A stretch of 64,000 nucleotides of DNA from Tissierella sp. Yu-01 (GTDB taxonomy: Bacteria; Bacillota; Clostridia; Tissierellales; Tissierellaceae), in the NCBI RefSeq assembly GCF_029537395.1, contig NZ_CP120677.1, forward strand, positions 2,690,566 through 2,754,565, read 5' to 3'. Made by a program: the position numbers and the translations under genes. Position 1 is the stretch's first letter; the number at the start of each line of letters is the position of its first letter. The notes beneath the pieces were generated by a model, which was given only the letters and a program-made list of their open reading frames with translations, searched no databases and was not told where the DNA came from. Shown one piece after another: positions 9,791-19,659 of this stretch.

Positions 9791-10348
9791 ATGGACACTG
9801 AAAATCTATTAATAGATAAGGCTAAATCAGGGGATGAATATTCATTTTCTAAGCTAATCAATACATATGAAAATTATGTATTTGCAATAATACTTAATTT
9901 TGTAAAGGATCAAAATGATATTGAAAATATAGCTCAAGAAGTATTCCTTCAAGTTTATGTTTCCCTACCTAGATTTGATAATGATAACTTTAAGGGATGG
10001 ATTGGACGTATAGCTTCAAGTAAATCAATTGATTTTCTAAGGAAGAAAAAGGCTAAGTATAGGGAAGAAGTCATAGAGGATGAAGTTTTAGAAAAGGTAG
10101 ATTTAAATAGAGATGATAGCCCAGAAGTATATTTAGTTAAGAAGGAGAGGCATGAGCAATTACTAATTATGATAAATAGCATCCCTAATATTTACAGAGA
10201 CGTACTTATTAAATTCTATTTTCAAGAAAAGTCCTATGAAATAATTGCAAATGAGGAAGGTGTAAGTGTAAAAACTATAGCATCAAGGTTATATAGAGCA
10301 AAGCTGCTACTAAAAGAGAATTGGAGGGATAAATATGAAGCATTATGA
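9791..10348 (+). CDS. ECF-type RNA polymerase sigma factor
   Basis: 185 residues with sigma region 2 (about 20-90, including DIENIAQEVFLQVYVSLPRF) and region 4 (about 125-180, with SYEIIANEEGVSVKTIASRL). GAGGGGAGG precedes the ATG. It is translationally coupled to the downstream zinc-finger anti-sigma gene by a 14-base overlap. Together with the two membrane proteins that follow, it forms an envelope-responsive operon. A repeated promoter motif upstream suggests it transcribes itself and the gene at 9101. The inducing signal is unknown. Confidence 0.93.
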   Translation: MDTENLLIDKAKSGDEYSFSKLINTYENYVFAIILNFVKDQNDIENIAQEVFLQVYVSLPRFDNDNFKGWIGRIASSKSIDFLRKKKAKYREEVIEDEVLEKVDLNRDDSPEVYLVKKERHEQLLIMINSIPNIYRDVLIKFYFQEKSYEIIANEEGVSVKTIASRLYRAKLLLKENWRDKYEAL

Positions 10349-10811
10349 TTATGTAGAGTGGTTACTTTATAAAAACAAAGCCTTATCATCTGAAAAGTTG
10401 GAAGAGATGGAAGAACATCTATATAATTGTGATTTATGTATGGACATATTTTTATCCCTTATAGATGTAGAAGAAATAAAAATTGCGGAAGCAGCAATTC
10501 CAGAAGATTTTACTAATAAAGTTATGAATAAGATTTCAAAATCCAAGGTAACAAATATAAAGCAAAAAGATATTCATAAGAAAAAGTCTGAGTTTTATTT
10601 TCAATTTGGTATTTATGCAGCAGTCGCATCAGTTACAATTCTTTTAAGTTTAGGTGGGTTTTTTACAAATTTCGTAGATGCTGTTCCAAAGATTTCAGCT
10701 TCCATTGAAGTAAATGAAGAAGGACTGGAACAAAATTTAATAGTTAAGTTATCTGATAGAATAATTAATTCAACATCTGGTTTAATATCCAGAATTGAAA
10801 ATAATCAGTGA
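10335..10811 (+). CDS. Zinc-finger transmembrane anti-sigma factor
   Basis: 158 residues. The N-terminal cytoplasmic part carries the anti-sigma zinc-binding pattern H28-x3-C32-x2-C35 (HLYNCDLC). One transmembrane segment lies at about residues 92-112 and a short extracytoplasmic tail follows. It overlaps the sigma gene by 14 bases, the usual arrangement for a cognate pair. It is expected to hold the sigma factor inactive at the membrane until a signal triggers proteolysis or a conformational change. The sequence outside the zinc motif is not informative. Confidence 0.88.
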   Translation: MKHYDYVEWLLYKNKALSSEKLEEMEEHLYNCDLCMDIFLSLIDVEEIKIAEAAIPEDFTNKVMNKISKSKVTNIKQKDIHKKKSEFYFQFGIYAAVASVTILLSLGGFFTNFVDAVPKISASIEVNEEGLEQNLIVKLSDRIINSTSGLISRIENNQ

Positions 10812-10827
10812 TTAAGGAGGAAAAATC

Positions 10828-11598
10828 ATGAAAAGTAAAAGTAGATTTGTAGCATTTATATTGTCAGCTATTCCTGGATTATCACATTTATATGTAGGTT
10901 TAACGGATAGGGCACTAATTTTCTTTATGTTGTTTGCAGGAGTGTTATTTGGTAGTGTGGGCCTTAGTGCAATAGCAAATGATAGTAATTTTATGATAAT
11001 ATTTGTATTCACATATCCCATTCTTTGGCTTGTAGCATTAGTAGATATATTCTCAATTATAAAAAAGATTAGACTAAATCAACTTTATAATAATGGTGAA
11101 ATAAATTATGAATCATTAGATCCGAAGTTAAACAAAAAGACTATAACCCTTTCATTATCAATAATACCAGGAGCAGGACATATGTATCTGGGATATCAGA
11201 AAAAAGGATTACTAATAATGGGTACATTCCTATTCTCCGTATTTTTTATGGGTTGGTTAGGTATATCTATGCTATTATTCTTACTGCCTTTAATATGGTC
11301 TTATAGCTTCTTTGATGCTATGCATATAGTAGATGGAAATAAGGAGGAAGCCATTGATGATGAGTTAAAACTTCCAAATATTAAACCTGAATGGATAGCT
11401 TATGGATTGATTATAATGGGTTTTATAATTATTTTAGAGAGAATTCTTTATCCGATGATAGATTATCCAATAAGAAGATATATTCAAACATCAATAGTAT
11501 CACTAATATTTATTTTAGGTGGTGTTGCTATTTTAAAGAAGTATAAGAATACAGATGATAAAATTGAAGTAGAGGATGAGGATAATGAAAACCTATAG
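10828..11598 (+). CDS. Multispanning membrane protein with duplicated TM2-like motif
   Basis: 256 residues, about seven hydrophobic segments. The motif IPGxxHxYxG occurs twice (IPGLSHLYVG near residue 14, IPGAGHMYLG near 111), indicating an internal duplication of a TM2-like two-helix unit. AAGGAGG precedes the ATG. It follows the anti-sigma gene by 16 bases and overlaps the next membrane gene, so it belongs to the ECF operon. Function not known. The acidic C-terminal tail is cytoplasmic or extracellular depending on topology. Confidence 0.7.
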   Translation: MKSKSRFVAFILSAIPGLSHLYVGLTDRALIFFMLFAGVLFGSVGLSAIANDSNFMIIFVFTYPILWLVALVDIFSIIKKIRLNQLYNNGEINYESLDPKLNKKTITLSLSIIPGAGHMYLGYQKKGLLIMGTFLFSVFFMGWLGISMLLFLLPLIWSYSFFDAMHIVDGNKEEAIDDELKLPNIKPEWIAYGLIIMGFIIILERILYPMIDYPIRRYIQTSIVSLIFILGGVAILKKYKNTDDKIEVEDEDNENL

Positions 11599-11890
11599 AG
11601 TCGGAACAATTACTATGGCTATAATATTAATTGCATTAGGCACTATTATATTTATTTCCCAAATAAGTGGTGTATTAGCTATAGATATGATTATGAAGCT
11701 TTGGCCGCTGATGCTTATATTATTAGGCTTAGAAATACTATACTTTAGATATAAATCAAAGGATGATGAAGTTGTAATTAAATATGATGTATTTAGTATA
11801 TTTTTAGTAATGTTTATACTTTTCACTAATTTAGTACTATATACATTATCAGAAATCGGAATGATCGAGAGATTAAGAGAGTATATATAG
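11585..11890 (+). CDS. Small LiaF/DUF5668-like membrane protein
   Basis: 101 residues, three hydrophobic segments. The segment MKLWPLMLILLGLEILYF matches the WP-x-hydrophobic-G pattern of LiaF-type N-terminal membrane domains (DUF5668-like). I chose ATG 11585 because AGAGG (11571-11575) is spaced nine bases upstream; an in-frame ATG at 11576 would touch that site. It overlaps the preceding membrane gene by 14 bases and ends the ECF operon. A role in cell-envelope stress sensing is inferred from family and context only. Confidence 0.65.
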   Translation: MKTYRVGTITMAIILIALGTIIFISQISGVLAIDMIMKLWPLMLILLGLEILYFRYKSKDDEVVIKYDVFSIFLVMFILFTNLVLYTLSEIGMIERLREYI

Positions 11891-11897
11891 TAAATCT

Positions 11898-11923
11898 AAA
11901 GAACCTTAAAGGTTCTTTTTTTT
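11898..11923 (+). terminator. Terminator of the ECF operon
   Basis: 9-bp stem AAAGAACCT (11898-11906) / AGGTTCTTT (11910-11918), 3-base loop and a T run. Confidence 0.9.
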
Positions 11924-11929
11924 CTTTCC

Positions 11930-11958
11930 TTGACTTTATTCAATATCTTTGATACATT
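11930..11958 (+). promoter_or_regulatory. SigA-type promoter of guaB
   Basis: TTGACT (11930-11935), 17-base spacer, TACATT (11953-11958). It lies about 70 bases before guaB, directly after the preceding terminator. No purine-riboswitch sequence was recognised in the leader. Confidence 0.55.
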
Positions 11959-12014
11959 AGTAAGAAAATTAATTTTAGGCAAACTAATAAATAATCGGTT
12001 GACAAAGGAACTAA

Positions 12015-13478
<1,464 letters not shown>

Positions 13479-13519
13479 AAAAATCAGTTAAAAACTAAAA
13501 GTTAATAGATAAGAATTTT

Positions 13520-13556
13520 AAAGTCCTAAGATCTTTATAGATTTTAGGACTTTTGA
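13520..13556 (+). terminator. Terminator of guaB
   Basis: 10-bp stem (AAAGTCCTAA 13520-13529, TTAGGACTTT 13544-13553) followed by T-rich sequence. Confidence 0.85.
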
Positions 13557-13643
13557 CTTTTTGTCATCATTTAAATTAAGTAGTTTGTATAAAGCATTAT
13601 TCTAAGAGGGACAATAAACTTGAAATATAGAGGAGGTTTATTT

Positions 13644-13868
13644 ATGTTGCAAAATGATATAACTTTACATGAAACCATGCAAATACACGAATTACTTAAT
13701 GCTAAAACCGTAGGTATAATAAAAGCAAAACTTATACAAGGCTTAGTTTTTGACCAAGAACTACGTAACCTATTAGAGAATGATGTTCAACATTCTTTTA
13801 CTTCAATATCAACACTTATGAATTTAATAACAGAAGCTAAGGAATCATTAGAGGAGGAGAAAAAATGA
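13644..13868 (+). CDS. Small spore-coat-associated protein (first partner of CotF)
   Basis: 74 residues from ATG 13644 (AGGAGGT at 13631-13637; an in-frame upstream TTG at 13620 lacks a site). It is mostly helical (LHETMQIHELLNAKTVGIIKAK). It resembles the small partner at 15475 in length, position and helix pattern. Each precedes a CotF-family gene, so it is likely a ferritin-like helical coat component. It overlaps the next gene by four bases (ATGA). Expected to be expressed in the mother cell during sporulation; no clear SigK/SigE promoter could be fixed. Confidence 0.7.
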   Translation: MLQNDITLHETMQIHELLNAKTVGIIKAKLIQGLVFDQELRNLLENDVQHSFTSISTLMNLITEAKESLEEEKK

Positions 13869-14227
13869 AGGAAGACTTTCTTGATATTAGAAAAGCTGAA
13901 GGAATGCCAAATCTAATTGATAATACAATAGCTCTAGAGTTTTTAATAATGGCAAAATCAGCTGTGACTAATATTGCAACTGCTTTAACTGAATCTAGTT
14001 CAATTAAGGTGAGAGATACAATGAATCAGGAATTACAATATGCATTGGATTTGCATGAGAAAATATATCAATTAATGATGAAAAAAGGATGGTTTTATCC
14101 TGAGGATATTGTTAAACAAATTGAGATAGATATAAAAGCTGCTCAAACAGCATTGGAAATAGCAGAGCTTAATTTATTTCCAGGAGATACAGATAGACTT
14201 GGTATGTTTGCAACACCAAGTAAATAG
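13865..14227 (+). CDS. Spore coat protein, CotF family (copy 1)
   Basis: 120 residues with the Coat-F domain: FLIMAKSAVTNIATALTESSSIKVRDTMNQELQYALDLHEKIYQLMMKKGWFYP is the canonical layout (shown here as positions about 30-83). These proteins form four-helix-type coat components. It is translationally coupled to the small upstream gene (4-base overlap) and is followed 12 bases later by the alcohol dehydrogenase gene. It has a longer C-terminus than copy 2 at 15700. Confidence 0.88.
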   Translation: MKEDFLDIRKAEGMPNLIDNTIALEFLIMAKSAVTNIATALTESSSIKVRDTMNQELQYALDLHEKIYQLMMKKGWFYPEDIVKQIEIDIKAAQTALEIAELNLFPGDTDRLGMFATPSK

Positions 14228-14239
14228 AGGAGGATAAGA

Positions 14240-15376
14240 ATGAAGGCTGTAACATATCAAGGTATAAAAAAGGTTCAGGTTAAAAAAGTAGAAGATCCTA
14301 AGATAGAAAAGAATGATGATATAATTGTAAAGCTTACAACTACAGGTATATGTGGTTCAGACTTACATCTTATTCATGCCATGGTGCCAAATCTACCGCA
14401 GGGCTACATTATAGGTCATGAACCAGTAGGCGTAGTAGAAGAAATAGGAAGTGGGGTAGAAAGCCTTAAAAAAGGTGATAGAGTAATAGTACCCTTTAAT
14501 GTAAGCTGTGGAGAATGCTATTATTGTAAACATGAATTGACAAGTCTTTGTGATAATTCAAATCCTAATGGAGAGACAGGTGGATTTTTTGGATATTCAA
14601 ATACATTTGGAGGATATCCAGGAGGTCAAGCGGAATATATGAGAGTACCTTATGGTAATTTTACACCATTTAAAGTTCCAGAGGATTGTGAAATGGAAGA
14701 TGAGAAATTAGTATTATTAAGTGACGTTATCCCTACAGCATATTGGAGCGTAGATAATGCAGGTGTAAAAAAAGGTGATACGGTCATCGTATTAGGAAGC
14801 GGTCCTATAGGATTATTAGTTCAGAAGTTTGCATGGATGAAGGGTGCTAAGAGAGTTATAGCATTGGACTATATAGATTATAGACTAAAGCATGCAGAAA
14901 AGACTAATAAAGTTGAAGTTGTAAATATAGAAGACCATCCTGTAATAGGAGAGTATTTAAGAGAAATCACTAAAGGTGGAGCAGATGTGGTAATAGACTG
15001 CATAGGAATGGATGGGAAAATGACTCCTTTGGAATTCTTGGCTTCAGGAGCAAAACTTCATGGTGGAGCCTTAGGAGGTCTTAAAATTGCATCTCAGTGT
15101 GTTAGAAAGGCTGGAACAATACAGGTTACAGGTGTTTATGGTGGAAGATACGGAGGTTTTCCTTTAGGAGACTTATTTGCTAGAGGGATTATAGTTAAAG
15201 GTGGTCAAGCGCCAGTTATACCATATATGTCATTCTTATATAGCCTAATGGACAGAGATAAGTTTGATCCAACAGATATAATCACCCACGTTCTCCCATT
15301 AGATGATGCACAGCATGGATATGATATTTTTGATACAAAGCAGGATAATTGTATAAAAGTGGTTTTAAAACCGTGA
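14240..15376 (+). CDS. Zinc-dependent alcohol dehydrogenase in the spore-coat cluster
   Basis: 378-residue medium-chain dehydrogenase. The catalytic zinc region is CGSDLHL and GHEPVG. The structural zinc lobe has the four-cysteine pattern (CGECYYCKHELTSLC). The Rossmann nucleotide site is VLGSGPIGLLV near residue 190. It is close to the formaldehyde/AdhB-type branch. It is embedded between two small-protein/CotF pairs, the same order as the Bacillus subtilis yraG-yraF-adhB-yraE-yraD cluster, so it is probably a sporulation-expressed enzyme. Substrate unknown. Confidence 0.9.
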   Translation: MKAVTYQGIKKVQVKKVEDPKIEKNDDIIVKLTTTGICGSDLHLIHAMVPNLPQGYIIGHEPVGVVEEIGSGVESLKKGDRVIVPFNVSCGECYYCKHELTSLCDNSNPNGETGGFFGYSNTFGGYPGGQAEYMRVPYGNFTPFKVPEDCEMEDEKLVLLSDVIPTAYWSVDNAGVKKGDTVIVLGSGPIGLLVQKFAWMKGAKRVIALDYIDYRLKHAEKTNKVEVVNIEDHPVIGEYLREITKGGADVVIDCIGMDGKMTPLEFLASGAKLHGGALGGLKIASQCVRKAGTIQVTGVYGGRYGGFPLGDLFARGIIVKGGQAPVIPYMSFLYSLMDRDKFDPTDIITHVLPLDDAQHGYDIFDTKQDNCIKVVLKP

Positions 15377-15445
15377 AAATATAATAATAGAAAACCGTTC
15401 AATCAAGTCCTGCAAATGTTCACTCTATTTCTATTATTATATTTT
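15376..15445 (+). terminator. Long AT-only hairpin between dehydrogenase and second coat pair
   Basis: Perfect 18-bp inverted repeat (15376-15393 and 15428-15445) almost entirely A/T, with a 34-base loop and a T run at the end. It may be a terminator or mRNA-processing stem separating the two halves of the coat cluster. Confidence 0.6.
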
Positions 15446-15474
15446 TGACTAGAATAAGAAGAGGAGTATGAAAT

Positions 15475-15684
15475 ATGCATGAAATGAAGATGACACCTAA
15501 TGAAAGTTTACAATTACTTGAATTATTGACAACAAAGAATTTAGCTTATACAAAATCTGTTACTATGTCTAAATTGGTTACCTGTGAGAGTTTAAAGACT
15601 ATTATGCAGGAAGAAATAAAGCTGACAGAGGGTCACATAAAAGAATTAAGGGACATCATCGAAGAAAAAAGTGAAATATATTAA
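15475..15684 (+). CDS. Small spore-coat-associated protein (second partner of CotF)
   Basis: 69 residues, all helical (SLQLLELLTTKNLAYTKSVT, then LVTCESLKTIMQEEIKLTEG). Preceded by GAGGAG at 15461-15466. It is paralogous in layout to the protein at 13644 and likewise sits directly before a CotF gene (15-base gap). It is inferred to be a coat or coat-assembly component; no enzymatic motif is visible. Confidence 0.7.
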   Translation: MHEMKMTPNESLQLLELLTTKNLAYTKSVTMSKLVTCESLKTIMQEEIKLTEGHIKELRDIIEEKSEIY

Positions 15685-15699
15685 AATAGGGTGTGAATT

Positions 15700-16002
15700 A
15701 TGAATAATTTAATGAAAAAAATGACAGGATTAAGTAGTATGAGTAATCAGGTCATAGCTACAGATATGCTTATTGCTACAAAAAGCAGTGTTAGAAATTA
15801 TGCATTAGCTTTGACTGAAACAACTTCGCCTGATATTAGAGCAGTTTTAAGAAGACATCTAAATGATGCAATAGAAACTCATGGGAAAATGACAACCTAT
15901 ATGGTAGATAATGAATATTATTTACCAAATGATTTAAGCGAACAGATTCAATTAGATTTAGAAACTGCAGATACAGCATTAAATTTACCAAAACCTAACT
16001 AA
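15700..16002 (+). CDS. Spore coat protein, CotF family (copy 2)
   Basis: 100 residues covering a complete Coat-F domain: ATDMLIATKSSVRNYALALT, followed by TSPDIRAVLRRHLNDAIETH and a YYLPND segment, the most conserved stretch of the family. It is shorter than copy 1 at 13865. It ends the second small-protein/CotF pair. Likely assembled on the spore surface late in sporulation. Confidence 0.92.
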   Translation: MNNLMKKMTGLSSMSNQVIATDMLIATKSSVRNYALALTETTSPDIRAVLRRHLNDAIETHGKMTTYMVDNEYYLPNDLSEQIQLDLETADTALNLPKPN

Positions 16003-16079
16003 ATGCAAATTGCATAATAATAAATCTTTTATAAGATAATAATTATGAATCTATCTATCTAAAAAAGGAGGCTGCTAAG

Positions 16080-16271
16080 ATGCGAGCAGGGATAATACCA
16101 ACTTTATTAGGAACAGCTGTAACTGGTGCAACATTATATTACAATGGTGATGATTTAGTTAAAAGAAGTAAAAGAAAGAGAAATGTAGATACAATGGTTG
16201 CAACAGGGCTATTGGGTTTTGGTTTAGCCCATGTAGTATTGGGTAGCATAAACATGATGAAAAATAGATAG
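16080..16271 (+). CDS. Small hydrophobic protein next to the coat cluster
   Basis: 63 residues. Two short hydrophobic stretches (IIPTLLGTAVTGATLYY and TGLLGFGLAHVVLGSI) flank a basic loop (KRSKRKRN). AAAAGGAGG precedes the ATG. Not assigned to a named family by me. Its position directly after the CotF genes and before a terminator suggests a small membrane protein of the same sporulation unit. Confidence 0.65.
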   Translation: MRAGIIPTLLGTAVTGATLYYNGDDLVKRSKRKRNVDTMVATGLLGFGLAHVVLGSINMMKNR

Positions 16272-16285
16272 GTTATGAACTAACC

Positions 16286-16314
16286 CAATTTACAGAGTGT
16301 TTTTCTGTAAATTG
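16286..16314 (+). other. Hairpin after the small protein gene
   Basis: 10-bp stem CAATTTACAG (16286-16295) / CTGTAAATTG (16305-16314). The following 16315-16397 is richer in G+C than its surroundings and carries repeated GAGCGA/TAGCGAG words. No gene is seen there. Confidence 0.5.
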
Positions 16315-16397
16315 ATGGTAGGTCAAACGCAACGAGCACCAAATTTATGTGAGCGATAGCGAGCAAATGAATTTGAGTAGCGAGACTGCGATTCACT

Positions 16398-16432
16398 AAA
16401 TCTGATAGAGAACATCTCTATCAGATTTTTTA
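16398..16432 (+). terminator. Terminator at the end of the coat cluster
   Basis: Perfect 13-bp stem AAATCTGATAGAG (16398-16410) / CTCTATCAGATTT (16416-16428) with 5-base loop and T run. Confidence 0.92.
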
Positions 16433-16484
16433 ACTATATATATTTATTACAAAAAATGGTATCATCATTAGTGGAGGGATATAT

Positions 16485-17627
16485 ATGATTAGGGACAAAA
16501 GAATTTTAATAATTAAATTGTTAGTTACATTTATGTTATTTATAGCAGCAATAAATTATGAAAATGCGCTGATAAATAGAACACTTATATATGCTTTTCT
16601 ATTCATACTATATCTCATTTCTAATATTGGGAGATATTTTTTAAAGAAGGAAGATACAGTACTAATATCTTTTATTATTGAACTATTTATTATATATTTA
16701 TTTGAATACTACTCAAGATATCAGGTTAATTACATTTTTCATATTTTTTATTTTCTCATGCTACTTGAAATTCCCATATATTTTAACAACAAGAAGAGTA
16801 TTATATTTAGTCTTATAACGTTGATAATCTCAAATATAAAATTTATAAATTTAATATATTTAAAACCAAGCTTTGGTAGTATATCACAGGGAGGATTTTT
16901 TCTATTTACGGGTATTTTTCTAGCTCTACTTATGAATTTTCTTAAATATTATAAAGTAGAAGAGGAAAAGAAAAGGTTGTTGAATAAGGAGCTTATGGAG
17001 GCAAATATAAGATTGAATGAGATGACCATCATTGAAGAACGCAACAGAATAGCTCGGGATTTACATGATACAATTGGTCATGGTCTAACAGGCACTATCA
17101 TGAGCTTAGAAATAGTACAAGTATTAATTGATGAAGATATTGAAAAAGCCAAGAAGATGGTAATAGATCTTAAGGAGAGCACAAGAGAAAATCTTGTGAA
17201 TGTAAGAGAAGTTGTTGGTACACTTAATCCAAATGAAAATATATCAAAGGGTATAGAATCTATTAAGGAATTGATTAAATCATTTACCAGTAAATCAAAT
17301 ATAAAAGTTAACTTTGAGATTGAAGGTATTCCAGTAAAAACAAGTCCGAATTCGAATATCGTAATATATAGAACTATTCAGGAGGGGCTTACTAACGCAA
17401 TAAGACATGGAAAGGCTAATCTGATAAATATTAAACTAATGTATAGTCACGATTCAATTACATTACATATAAAAGATAACGGAACAGGAGTAGAAGAAAT
17501 TCTTAAAGGATTTGGATTAAGGGCAATGGAGGATAGGGTATTTTCCTTAGGTGGAAATATTTCATTCTTTTCAAAAGATGGCTTTAGTATATTATTAAAC
17601 TTACCTTTGGAGGTGCAAAATGATTAA
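16485..17627 (+). CDS. NarL/LiaS-type sensor histidine kinase
   Basis: 380 residues. The N-terminal half has about five to six transmembrane segments (to about 165) with no large extracellular sensor. It is followed by a short coiled coil, a HisKA_3 dimerisation domain with phospho-acceptor His in RIARDLHDTIGHGLTG (about residue 194), and an HATPase_c domain with NAIRHG and DNGTGV motifs. It overlaps its response-regulator gene by 8 bases. Intramembrane-sensing kinases of this kind often control ABC exporters, and one lies downstream. Confidence 0.93.
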   Translation: MIRDKRILIIKLLVTFMLFIAAINYENALINRTLIYAFLFILYLISNIGRYFLKKEDTVLISFIIELFIIYLFEYYSRYQVNYIFHIFYFLMLLEIPIYFNNKKSIIFSLITLIISNIKFINLIYLKPSFGSISQGGFFLFTGIFLALLMNFLKYYKVEEEKKRLLNKELMEANIRLNEMTIIEERNRIARDLHDTIGHGLTGTIMSLEIVQVLIDEDIEKAKKMVIDLKESTRENLVNVREVVGTLNPNENISKGIESIKELIKSFTSKSNIKVNFEIEGIPVKTSPNSNIVIYRTIQEGLTNAIRHGKANLINIKLMYSHDSITLHIKDNGTGVEEILKGFGLRAMEDRVFSLGGNISFFSKDGFSILLNLPLEVQND

Positions 17628-18264
17628 TTTAGCAATTGTTGATGATCAAAGTATCATGAGGGAAGGATTAAGTTTTATGCTTTCTAAAAGAGATAACTTC
17701 AAAGTTATGGGAACTGGGGAAAATGGACGTGATGCTTATGAATTATGTATCAATAATCATATAGATGTTATGCTTTTAGATATTAAGATGCCTTTAATGG
17801 ATGGGGTAGAAGCTACAAAATTAATAAAGAGAGACTTTCCTCATACTAATATAATCATACTTACAACTTTTAATGACGATGAGTATATATTTGATGCATT
17901 AAAATACGGTGCCTCAGGATATCTTCTTAAGGATGCTACCATAGAAAAAATAGTTGAGGCAATTTTAGAAGCCCATAATGGTGGTGTGTTAATTCAACCA
18001 AATGTAGCTAAAAAGATGGTAGATATGTTTTCACAAATGACTCCAGATGAAGTAGAAATAGATAAAAGAGTAAATGACTTGACTGAAAGAGAAAAGGATA
18101 TAATGCGAAGATTGGGAGAGGGTATGTCAAATAAGGAAATAGCAAAGTCCTTATTTATAAGTGAAGGAACAGTTAAAAATCACATCACATCAATACTGAA
18201 CAAGCTCGACTTAAGAGATAGGACCCAATTAGCCTTATTTGCAGTTAAAAATCATATAATTTAG
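17620..18264 (+). CDS. NarL/FixJ-family response regulator
   Basis: 214 residues. The receiver domain has acidic residues D8/D9, phospho-acceptor D54 (MLLDIKMPLMDG) and conserved lysine in GYLLKDA. A LuxR-type helix-turn-helix lies at the C-terminus (LTEREKDIMRRLGEGMSNKEIAKSLF region, about 147-205). The start overlaps the kinase gene by 8 bases, with GGAGG upstream. A likely target is the exporter operon beginning at 18685, but no operator was identified. Confidence 0.95.
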   Translation: MINLAIVDDQSIMREGLSFMLSKRDNFKVMGTGENGRDAYELCINNHIDVMLLDIKMPLMDGVEATKLIKRDFPHTNIIILTTFNDDEYIFDALKYGASGYLLKDATIEKIVEAILEAHNGGVLIQPNVAKKMVDMFSQMTPDEVEIDKRVNDLTEREKDIMRRLGEGMSNKEIAKSLFISEGTVKNHITSILNKLDLRDRTQLALFAVKNHII

Positions 18265-18684
18265 AAGCCTTTAATCAAATATTATTTATCCTGGCCCAGA
18301 AATATAGATTTTAACTCTGTATTCTAAATCAACTTTTGACTACACTAAAAAAGTCTGTTTCATAAAATGAAGGACCTTGATAATATACCAAGAAGTCTAT
18401 CCCTATGGACGTATCAAGGTACTAACATTTTATTTCAATATCCTTTTTAGGCAACAGAAGTAATTACATAGCAATTACAACACACCGTTGCAACGAGGCT
18501 ATCCTACAGAGATATACTTAGCCTCGTTTAGTGCAGTTACCAAAAGTTCCTTAATGAATACTCCATTAAAACTCTATATTTCTTCATGTGACAAAAGTCA
18601 TACCTCATAACTTAAAGATAGGAAATAGGTTAGAAGAATCCAGGCTTATATTTTAATATACTAGGCTTAAGGAGAGTGAAAATA
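18265..18684. other. 420-base intergenic region with several inverted repeats
   Basis: No gene is seen. The region holds a nested structure: ATAAAATG 18362-18369 with CATTTTAT 18426-18433; ACCTTGATA 18374-18382 with TATCAAGGT 18412-18420; and an inner 6-bp hairpin at 18395-18410. A second hairpin is AACGAGGCTA 18492-18501 with TAGCCTCGTT 18519-18528. It could be a small structured RNA or the decayed end of a mobile element. Confidence 0.45.
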
Positions 18685-19659
18685 ATGAAAAGAGTTATTC
18701 TTATAATGATTACTTTATTACTAATGATGACAATCGTGGGATGTACCCAAAATGATTTGGAAGATTACAAAAGTGCAATGAATAAAACGGAGAACATGGA
18801 AAGAGGTAAGGTTGAAGTAGATATAAAATCCACAACAAAATATAATACTGAAGAATTAGATGATGAGACTTTAGCAATCTTAGATAAATTTGATGAGTTC
18901 AGCTTTACGACTATAGGTAGATTTGATAGGCAAAAAAAGAGAACAATCAATGAGTCCTATGTTATATTAGGGGACTTGGGTTATGATTTCAATATTTATG
19001 GTTTAGATGATAAACATTACTTGGAATTATTGTTTGTGAACATAAATGATAAGAAGTTTATAGAACTAAGTGAGAATGAAGTCGTAATAGAGGAAGATAT
19101 ACCAGAAGATGTCTTTGAAGAATTTGCGAAAAAATGGAATAACATACTTATGGAAGATAATGTTACAAAAGGAGAAAAGGTCCTTATAACAACTGATGAT
19201 GGTGAAGTAAAATCAAGAGAGTTCACAATTGATTTAAAGGATGAGCAACTAAAAGAATTATTAAGCTACTTTATCGATTTGATAAAGGACAATGAGGATT
19301 TTGAAAAATTCTTTGAAGACATGGTTCATTATTCAAATGAGGAAGAATTAACTAATGATCAGAAAAGAGAGATATATGATGAAATTATTTCAAATATTAA
19401 TAAGATGTTTTTAGATGCTAATGAAATAAACTTGTATTACAAGGCATATATAGACATTGATGGATATGTTGTCAAGGAAGACATAAGATTTAATCTAAGA
19501 AATAAAGAAACAAAGTCAGGTGAACTTGAATCCATAAATTTTGAAATGACTAATAAGTATACAAATATTGAAAAGGAACAGGAATTAGACTTTGAGACGC
19601 CAACTCAGCAGAACACTATAAAGTTTGAAGATATAAATTGGGAGGAAGTAAAATGGTAG
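18685..19659 (+). CDS. Lipoprotein encoded with an ABC-2 exporter
   Basis: 324 residues from ATG 18685 (AAGGAGA 18669-18675, nine bases away; an in-frame GTG at 18676 abuts the site). A hydrophobic signal ends in the lipobox IVGC, so it is a membrane-anchored surface lipoprotein. The mature part is acidic and low in complexity, with no family I recognise. It overlaps the ABC ATPase gene by 7 bases, showing co-translation. It may be an accessory or substrate-capturing subunit of the exporter. Confidence 0.75.
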   Translation: MKRVILIMITLLLMMTIVGCTQNDLEDYKSAMNKTENMERGKVEVDIKSTTKYNTEELDDETLAILDKFDEFSFTTIGRFDRQKKRTINESYVILGDLGYDFNIYGLDDKHYLELLFVNINDKKFIELSENEVVIEEDIPEDVFEEFAKKWNNILMEDNVTKGEKVLITTDDGEVKSREFTIDLKDEQLKELLSYFIDLIKDNEDFEKFFEDMVHYSNEEELTNDQKREIYDEIISNINKMFLDANEINLYYKAYIDIDGYVVKEDIRFNLRNKETKSGELESINFEMTNKYTNIEKEQELDFETPTQQNTIKFEDINWEEVKW

